The notes under the pieces are model-generated. The model ran no database searches. It worked only from the letters and a program-made list of their open reading frames with translations, and was not told the origin of the DNA. 35,408 bases of DNA, from the NCBI GenBank assembly GCA_903856025.1, contig CAIOAQ010000231.1, forward strand, positions 1-35,408. The letters run 5' to 3'. Both the position numbers and the translations under genes were made by a program. Below, piece after piece: positions 29,355 through 35,408 of this stretch; the first letter of the stretch is position 1; the number at the start of each line of letters is the position of its first letter. Source of the DNA: an uncultured beta proteobacterium. Its GTDB lineage: Bacteria; Pseudomonadota; Gammaproteobacteria; Burkholderiales; Burkholderiaceae_C.

Positions 29355-30749
29355 TCAGGCCTCGTGCATGGCACAGCTGATGCCTTGCCGCCTTGCCATT
29401 TGCATGGCGCTACGAGCATGGTCGATCAAGCCGCGCACGTCTACTTTCAAATTCCAATGTGCATAACCGATGCGGGTAGTGACCACCAGGTCATGTTGCA
29501 CCGCATGGATTGACTCAGACAACGCACTTAGCAAGGTATTTACCAATGTCCGGGCACAAGCGTTGTCAGTGACATTGCTGAGCATGACCACAAACTCATT
29601 GCCGCTCAGGCGCGCAGCCACGTCTCCAGTGGGCAACCAGGCCTTCAGGCGCGCGCTGTACAGCTCCATCAGGCGATCTCCCACGTCGTGCCCAAGTTCG
29701 TTGGCGATGTCGCGAAAACGCTCAAGGCTTATCGACAGCACATACAAACCGTTGTTTGCCGGACTATTGGCCTTCATGGTTTGGCTCAAGCGCTCTTCAA
29801 ATAGGCGTCGATTTGGCAGTCCAGTCAGCGGGTCATGGTGGACTTCAAGTTCGAGTTGTTTCTGCAAGTTTCCGTTCGAGGACATGTCGCTAAACGTGGC
29901 GAAATACGCACAGGTTTTTCCTTGTGCATCCTTCACTACTTTGACGTTTGACCAATTGAGAAACAATTGCCCGTTTTTGCGGCGGTTGAAGAACTCGCCG
30001 CTCCAACTTCCTTCGGTATGCAAAGCTGACCAGAAGTTCTGGTAAAAGACGGTATCTTGCAGGCCTGAGCTTATTTTGTTTGGGTTTTGCCCCAGCACTT
30101 CGTCCGGTTTGTAACCGGTGATCTGACTGTAGGCAACGTTGGAAGCGATGATTTCGGCATTTTCGTTGGTGAGCAACAGAGCCACTTGGCCGCTATTTGA
30201 CAGCGCCAGCAGGCGCAAAAGTTCCGGTGTGGAAGCAGTTGCCAGCACCGGTGGACTCAACAGCCAGTAAATTTCAATTTGGTCTGCATCGGCCGAGCGC
30301 AGCACCAACGCATCAAAAGCCACTGGCGCGACGGAAGCGGCCTGCCCTTGTGGATGGAGTCGTGTTTGATAGATGGCACCCGATCCATTGTCGCCAACGA
30401 ATGTATTGAGCAGCGACTGGATGTTTGCACGGCACTCGGCGCGCATGAGTTGTTCAATCGGGAGCCAACTCAGGCTCTGGCCGTTTTGCGCGAGCGCCCG
30501 TTCAGCAGAAGGGCTGGCGTGCAAAATCTCACCAAGTGCACTGGTCACCAAGTACCTGTCAAATGCCTTAAGAATCGTGTTGAGCAACAAATCATCGTTC
30601 ACATCGCAATGGCCTATGAACTGCAGCACCTTTTGATGGTGCTGTTGCAGGGCGCTTTGCTGGCGCATCAGCTGTTGCAGGTCTTGGGCATACTGCAGAA
30701 GCTGACGTTGCACCAAATCTATGTTTGGCGCCAATGTGCGCGAACTCAT
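29355..30749 (-). CDS. PAS-GGDEF-family protein with degenerate signature (SGNEF)
   Basis: PAS block EGSWSGEFFNRRKNGQLFLNWSNVKVVKD; DPLTGLPNRRLFEERL; VLSISLERFRDIANELGHDVGD; ARLSGNEFVVML. Confidence 0.89.
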   Translation of the reverse strand: MSSRTLAPNIDLVQRQLLQYAQDLQQLMRQQSALQQHHQKVLQFIGHCDVNDDLLLNTILKAFDRYLVTSALGEILHASPSAERALAQNGQSLSWLPIEQLMRAECRANIQSLLNTFVGDNGSGAIYQTRLHPQGQAASVAPVAFDALVLRSADADQIEIYWLLSPPVLATASTPELLRLLALSNSGQVALLLTNENAEIIASNVAYSQITGYKPDEVLGQNPNKISSGLQDTVFYQNFWSALHTEGSWSGEFFNRRKNGQLFLNWSNVKVVKDAQGKTCAYFATFSDMSSNGNLQKQLELEVHHDPLTGLPNRRLFEERLSQTMKANSPANNGLYVLSISLERFRDIANELGHDVGDRLMELYSARLKAWLPTGDVAARLSGNEFVVMLSNVTDNACARTLVNTLLSALSESIHAVQHDLVVTTRIGYAHWNLKVDVRGLIDHARSAMQMARRQGISCAMHEA

Positions 30750-31108
30750 TTCACGTGGCTCCGAATCCAGGCGACGACCTGCAATGGACTGAAAGGCTTG
30801 ATGAAATACGCGTCGGCGCCGCGCTTGCGGGCATCATCGCCATCAGCAACCTGACCGCGCGCGGTCACCATGGCAACCAGGGTATCGCGGGTGGCTCGAT
30901 CCTTCTTTATGGCATCCAGAACCTGCAAGCCGTCCATCTCGCCAGGCATCATCACATCAAGCAAGACGGCTTTGGGGCGGTGGTGTCGCACAGCCTCCAG
31001 TGCGCTGACACCGTCTTCCGCCTCGATGATGTTGAACTCCTTGCCCAGCGTGATGGACAACAAGCGCCGAATGTCCGAGTGATCGTCAACGATAAGAATG
31101 GTGGTCAT
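30746..31108 (-). CDS. Stand-alone receiver-domain response regulator
   Basis: MTTILIVDDHSDIRRLL, AVLLDVMMPGEMDG, YFIKPFSP. Start placed at ATG 31108, since the longer ORF runs into the upstream gene. ATGA overlap with the next gene. Confidence 0.93.
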   Translation of the reverse strand: MTTILIVDDHSDIRRLLSITLGKEFNIIEAEDGVSALEAVRHHRPKAVLLDVMMPGEMDGLQVLDAIKKDRATRDTLVAMVTARGQVADGDDARKRGADAYFIKPFSPLQVVAWIRSHVK

Positions 31109-31130
31109 GGTGGCTCCCTTTTCAGGCGGG

Positions 31131-32261
31131 TTAGTTGGTGGTAAGAAGTTGTGAAAGGTCAGTCGCATAGGCTTGCGCCTGCAGGGTGTAACGGCAACTA
31201 GAACAGGACTCACGACTGCGCTCTTGCAATGGCAATCCTGTGGCCAACGTCAGGGTGAAGGATTCAATCGGTGGATTGGCAGGATCCTGAGACGGCCCCA
31301 AAGGCAATACCTCAAGCTTGAGCTGTCCGCCCTGCAAGGCAAGAATGCGTCGGCACATGAGCCACCGAACGCTGTCATCGCTCAAGGGGCTTTTTGCGGC
31401 GCTGGATTCGCCCGAATGGGTTGCGACAACCGGCCTGACCTTGCGCCGAGCAGTGGCGTTCGTCACACGAGCGGTAAGGACAACAAAATTGCCCAACTGG
31501 CGCAAAGATACAGCGACCAGACTGCGTACCGGTGCACTGTCTTGTAACGCATCAAATAGAACCCGCAAGGCATAGCTCATCCAGGCGGCATGACCATAGA
31601 CAACGCCAAGCCCTGAGCCGTCTTGGGTCAATTCAAATCTGGGTTGATCTGGATCCGGGCTGACCGGCGGGAAGCTGCCGTTGATCAAGGTTGGCAAGTC
31701 CAGCCTCTCATCGGCAAATACCTCGTCGCGTTGCATCAGCAGCGTCAGGTCAGAAAGTTGCTGTAGCAACGTGAGTACACTTTGACTCTGACTGCCTACT
31801 GCTTCGATGTCACGCATGGAATTGCCAGCTTGCGGATTAAGCAACATTTGCAGAGCGCAAAGTTGGGCGCGTGCCTCCTCCCCGAGCAAGAGAAGAAAAC
31901 TTTTTTCCGCGACTGAATTAGCACGCAATTCTTCTCTATCCCCTGTATTTTCAGGTGATGGTGCTATATAAATTGCATAATCACGGCGCCCATTTCTGAT
32001 CAGCCAGACCGAAGCAGTCACTTTGTCGTCGTCGGTTCGAACTTGCCAGTTACCCAATTTGACAGGCAACTTGACACGAGATCGCACCTCCAGGTCAATC
32101 AGCACCTTGATTGCACTGCTGCGCGCCATGATCTGCTTGACCCAAGGAAGTGCGGCCTGGTTGTGGGTTGTGACTTGGGCCAGATGATCAAGCAGGATCA
32201 CCCCTTCGGACAGGGTGTCCATCAGTGGAGCGTCAAAGTTCAGGCGCGTGGTTGCAGTCAT
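31131..32261 (-). CDS. Degenerate histidine-kinase-like protein (PAS-like, pseudo-HisKA, pseudo-HATPase)
   Basis: LSEGVILLDHLAQVTTHNQAAL (PAS-like); EKSFLLLLGEEARAQLCALQMLL aligned to an H-box; GHAAWMSYALRVLFDALQDSAP and VRWLMCRRILALQGGQLKLE aligned to the N and G regions. Family call by motif alignment only. Confidence 0.6.
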   Translation of the reverse strand: MTATTRLNFDAPLMDTLSEGVILLDHLAQVTTHNQAALPWVKQIMARSSAIKVLIDLEVRSRVKLPVKLGNWQVRTDDDKVTASVWLIRNGRRDYAIYIAPSPENTGDREELRANSVAEKSFLLLLGEEARAQLCALQMLLNPQAGNSMRDIEAVGSQSQSVLTLLQQLSDLTLLMQRDEVFADERLDLPTLINGSFPPVSPDPDQPRFELTQDGSGLGVVYGHAAWMSYALRVLFDALQDSAPVRSLVAVSLRQLGNFVVLTARVTNATARRKVRPVVATHSGESSAAKSPLSDDSVRWLMCRRILALQGGQLKLEVLPLGPSQDPANPPIESFTLTLATGLPLQERSRESCSSCRYTLQAQAYATDLSQLLTTN

Positions 32262-33139
32262 GGCGCTGGTGCATTAAAAAAAGCCGTTTCGTGGTTGGCA
32301 CGCGACTCAATGCGACCGAAAAGGTGGCGCGCAGAGTCGTCCCAGATCAGGCCAAGTTGCTCGCAGGCGGTGAGGGAAAGGTTTGTCACACGGTTTTCTG
32401 CCCGTGCGACCAGATCAAGCGCATTGCTGAGCACTTCTGCGACCTGCACAAGCGCTACCAGTGGATTGCTCGCAACGATTTTTCCATCATGGTGCCCAGA
32501 CACGGCTTCAGCCATCGCTTCTGGCAGCGCCCAGTGCTCCAGCAACCAGGCGCCTACGCATCCGTGTCCAATACCAAAATGCTCTCGCTCGACTTGTTCG
32601 ATATCCACTGCACGGTCACGCGCCACGCCCCGGCAAAAGTGCGCAAGCTTTGGGTCAAAGTGATACAACCAGAGTTGCCCAATGTCATGCACCAGCCCGG
32701 CAAGAAGCGCCATGGAGGGTGCTACGTCCAAACCGCAATGAATAGCAAGCTCCTCGCAGCAGATTCCAACCGCGACGCTGTGCGTCCAATAGGCATTGGG
32801 CAACCCATTTCGTGCTGCACCGTTTACAAAAGTGCTCAAACTGCTGATGAGCGCAATATGCCTCAGGCGGTTCAGGCCAATGAGCGAAGTCGCTGCGGAA
32901 ATGTCGTTGATTTCAGTCGTACGGGTACCGCGCAATGCAGCCGTGTTGGCCAACGAGATTACCCTCGCACTGATCAACGGGTCGCGACGAATGGCACGTA
33001 CCAAAATATCAAGGTTACTGTCAGGGTCGTCAAGTGTGTTGACAATTTCCACCACCACACAGGGAAAGCTTGGCAGGCTTCGACTGCGCGCAATCACGAG
33101 TTCGCGAGTTATCGGTGCGAGGTTCATGGCCCCCATCAT
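32258..33139 (-). CDS. HDOD-domain protein
   Basis: LPSFPCVVVEIVNTLDDPDSNLDILVRAIRRDPLISARVISLANTA; SLIGLNRLRHIAL; MALLAGLVHDIGQLWL. ATGA overlaps at both ends. Confidence 0.91.
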   Translation of the reverse strand: MMGAMNLAPITRELVIARSRSLPSFPCVVVEIVNTLDDPDSNLDILVRAIRRDPLISARVISLANTAALRGTRTTEINDISAATSLIGLNRLRHIALISSLSTFVNGAARNGLPNAYWTHSVAVGICCEELAIHCGLDVAPSMALLAGLVHDIGQLWLYHFDPKLAHFCRGVARDRAVDIEQVEREHFGIGHGCVGAWLLEHWALPEAMAEAVSGHHDGKIVASNPLVALVQVAEVLSNALDLVARAENRVTNLSLTACEQLGLIWDDSARHLFGRIESRANHETAFFNAPAP

Positions 33140-33462
33140 GTGCTCCGATAGATCAGAACCTGATCAAAAAAGTTGGCCATGTATGGTTCGCTGAGATCAG
33201 CACCTTCGAAAATTTCAAGGAGTCGGTGCGCAGCATGCGCGGCGTCATCCGCAACTTGTTCGTCGGATCTGGGATCATCAAGATCCACATCGACAAACTC
33301 TGCGCGATGCGCAATCAACTGGTTTATGTTTTCCTGAGTCAACACAAGACCTGCCGGCAAAGTCATGCTCAGAAAACCTTGCTGGGAAATTTGCATAGGC
33401 GCACTGATCACCATGCCTGGCAACGCCTGTTCGATTGGGAGATAGTGATGTCGTTTTTTCAT
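33136..33462 (-). CDS. Small protein resembling the module often found N-terminal to HD-GYP domains (DUF3391-like)
   Basis: YLPIEQALPGMVISAPMQISQQGFLSMTLPAGLVLTQENINQLIAHRAEFVDVD; overlaps both neighbours by 4 nt. Confidence 0.5.
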   Translation of the reverse strand: MKKRHHYLPIEQALPGMVISAPMQISQQGFLSMTLPAGLVLTQENINQLIAHRAEFVDVDLDDPRSDEQVADDAAHAAHRLLEIFEGADLSEPYMANFFDQVLIYRST

Positions 33463-34079
33463 GAGATTTGGACATCACTTTGACTCGCAATGGCACTGGC
33501 AACTGCGAGCAATCGATCGAACGGAATCGGTTTTGGCAACACTTCCATACCCTCAGGCAAACCGCCTTTATCGGCAATAGCTTGTGCATCCAAACCAGTC
33601 ACCACAACAATCTTTGTATGACGCACTTCCGGTGCAAGCTTGAGCAGTCGCAACATGCTGAATCCGTCCATGCCGGGCATGTGCAAGTCGACAATCAGCA
33701 AGTCTGGACCGCCTCTGCCCAACGCCATCAACGCTGAAACTGAGTTGTCGGTGCAGGTAACCAACGGCTGCATTGGCCAGCGTGACAAGTTCGCTTGGTA
33801 CAGGCGCAACAGGTCAAGGTCATCGTCGACAACCAGAACGCTGAGTTTGCGTGGCTGAGCCTCGGACTTGGTGTGCAACGTGGACTCAACTGGTGCTGGT
33901 GCCTTGCGAAGCAACCGCTCGACCGAATCGCGCATGACGCGGCGGTGCCCCCCCGCCGTCTTCCACGCCTGCAACAAACCATTTTCGACCCAAAGCTGAA
34001 CCGTTCCCACCGAAACCCCCAGCAAGGCAGATGCTTCACGCGTGGTGCAAAAGGATTTCTCAACGGCTACTGAGGACAT
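33459..34079 (-). CDS. HTH (BldC/MerR-like, N-terminal) - receiver response regulator, paralogue of 245-850
   Basis: CTTREASALLGVSVGTVQLWVENGLLQAWKTAGGHRRVMRDSVE; VVDDDLDLLRLY; DLLIVDLHMPGMDG; LPKPI. GGAG lies 9 nt upstream of the chosen ATG. Confidence 0.89.
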   Translation of the reverse strand: MSSVAVEKSFCTTREASALLGVSVGTVQLWVENGLLQAWKTAGGHRRVMRDSVERLLRKAPAPVESTLHTKSEAQPRKLSVLVVDDDLDLLRLYQANLSRWPMQPLVTCTDNSVSALMALGRGGPDLLIVDLHMPGMDGFSMLRLLKLAPEVRHTKIVVVTGLDAQAIADKGGLPEGMEVLPKPIPFDRLLAVASAIASQSDVQIS

Positions 34080-34162
34080 ATAACAAATCTCCGACAGTTC
34101 AAGCACAAAGCCATGTGGCACACGGTATCTTTGATAAACACCTTTGTCATGGCATTTGCAAA

Positions 34163-34191
34163 ATTCTATGTTTTATGTTGAATTTTGTCAA
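34163..34191 (-). promoter_or_regulatory. Predicted sigma70-type promoter TTGACA-N17-TAGAAT with A/T-rich upstream DNA
   Basis: Reverse complement reads ttgaca aaattcaacataaaaca tagaat; upstream aaagaacaataaaaaataataaaaa resembles an UP element. Confidence 0.68.
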
Positions 34192-34403
34192 TTTTTATTA
34201 TTTTTTATTGTTCTTTGAGATTTATATGCGCGTTGCTGGCAGTCATTACTTCAAGCCAACCAAATTTATTCCTGCTTCCGAACTGGCTAGAACGGAGGAC
34301 TCGACTAGGCAAGAGTTGGCACCGAGCAGGCCGTTTGACGGGACCATGTTGCGTTTGCACAGAACATGTCCGGCCCCGTGCTCGTGTACCCCCCTCCCCC
34401 GGC

Positions 34404-34847
34404 CTAATTCGCCAAATGAGCATCAATGCGCGCTTTCGCCTGAGCGAAAGTAGCGGCAAGTACAGCGGAAAATGCCGCACACTTCGCCGATTCATTGGCC
34501 AAGCCAGCGGTTTCAATCTGCTGGCAAAGTTCCCCCAATGCCAAAGTACCTACAGAATATGCGGCCTATTTGAGCGTGTGTGCTACCTGGCCCGCCTGGA
34601 TAACGTCATCGACGAGTATGGCGGATTCAATGCGGCTGACTTGCGCTTGTGCATTGTGCAAAAACTTCTTTAACAAGCGTTGGTGCAAATCTGGGTTGTC
34701 ACCCACCAGTTGTTTCAAAGCATCGGGGCTCCATACGTCAAATTCACCCGCAGCCCTTGTAACAATTGATTTATTCACTACTATTTCGGTAGCGCAATCA
34801 GGTTTCTCGGCATGATCTGGCAGCGGCCGCCAAGACAACAAAACCAA
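34404..34847 (-). pseudogene. Hpt-domain remnant, probably the tail of a hybrid histidine kinase, interrupted by an in-frame TAG
   Basis: Reading through 34566-34568 gives ...QAGQVAHTLK*AAYSVGTLALGELCQQIETAGLANESAKCAAFSAVLAATFAQAKARIDAHLAN*, a continuous Hpt fold apart from one stop. Confidence 0.8.
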
Positions 34848-35408
34848 GCCGACCGGTTGGCCCCAGTAGCCAGAAGAGCAGGCCCACCGCAGTCAGTCCC
34901 AAAGTGATGCGTTCGTTGGTCTGAGATGTATTCAGTTTCAGCCCGGCGGTCGAACTCATGGTGAAGGCAGGTATTACGCGGCCAGCCATTACACATTCAA
35001 TCATCACTATCAACCCGAGGGCAGCGTGCAAAGGTGTGGTGGGCGCAATGTCCAACACACCCAGAACGGCCAAGTGGAAACTGACGTTAGCCACGGTCAG
35101 CAAAAGTAGAATTCCTGCGAGTGGCAAGTTTCTAATGTTGCCGGCGCGCACCAGCAATCTGATCAGAATACCCGCGACGATCGGTAGCAAAAGCACATCG
35201 ACCATCGCGAAAATAGCGTATGGCATGGTGACTGCTGCCACTCGCGCCGCCACCCATAGCAAGACCAACACGCCCAGAATCGGCCCGCGTGGGGTCGCCA
35301 GGCCGGTCCAGTTTTTAGCGGCAGTCATCAGAAACCCAATGATCACTGCCGATGCAAAGCCAAAGAGCATTTCATGGGCATGCCACAAAAAAGGAGATAT
35401 CGACGCAG
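34798..35408 (-). pseudogene. NnrS-family membrane protein, 3'-truncated and running off the window at its 5' side
   Basis: WHAHEMLFGFASAVIIGFLMTAAKNWTG, VMAGRVIPAFTMSSTAGLKLN; ORF ends in AAAARSCRET* overlapping the Hpt remnant, without the later NnrS transmembrane helices. Confidence 0.72.

Noticed and set aside
31109-31213. N-terminal extension of the receiver ORF
   Set aside because: Overlaps the end of the upstream gene; the receiver fold begins at MTTILIVDD (31108).
1-35408. CRISPR arrays, tRNA/rRNA genes, IS elements
   Set aside because: No spaced repeat arrays, cloverleaf or rRNA-like sequence, transposase motifs or terminal inverted repeats were recognised.

Overview
The window holds a dense chemosensory and c-di-GMP signalling locus. 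Codon use and gene style look proteobacterial, and Burkholderiales-like is my impression only. Two long gene runs converge at about 18.82-18.89 kb. The plus-strand run (1887-18817) encodes: CheY-like, a soluble receptor with two MCP signalling modules in tandem, a triple-CheW protein, CheB, a HEAT-repeat protein, CheR, CheY, CheA, a small STAS-like protein, CheY, a short membrane MCP, an orphan ParA-type ATPase, a PilZ protein, and a CHASE hybrid kinase. The minus-strand run (34079 down to 18893) encodes: HTH-receiver regulator, a small DUF3391-like module, HDOD, a degenerate histidine-kinase-like protein, a stand-alone receiver, three tandem PAS-GGDEF paralogues (one with EAL), a sensor kinase, a hybrid kinase, and REC-HD-GYP. 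Two paralogous regulators with a BldC/MerR-like HTH at the N-terminus and a receiver at the C-terminus bracket the locus. No flagellar, pilus, CheZ or CheD gene is visible. The most interesting points are: a kinase-like protein whose H-box His appears replaced by Glu; stepwise loss of GGDEF catalytic residues across three tandem paralogues; a [Y]AxDLxxL helix shared between the pseudo-kinase tail and the GGDEF N-termini; a CheZ-like DxxxQ segment in the membrane MCP; pairing of a soluble MCP with a ParA; and a truncated nnrS / Hpt remnant at the right edge with an in-frame amber codon immediately after HTLK.
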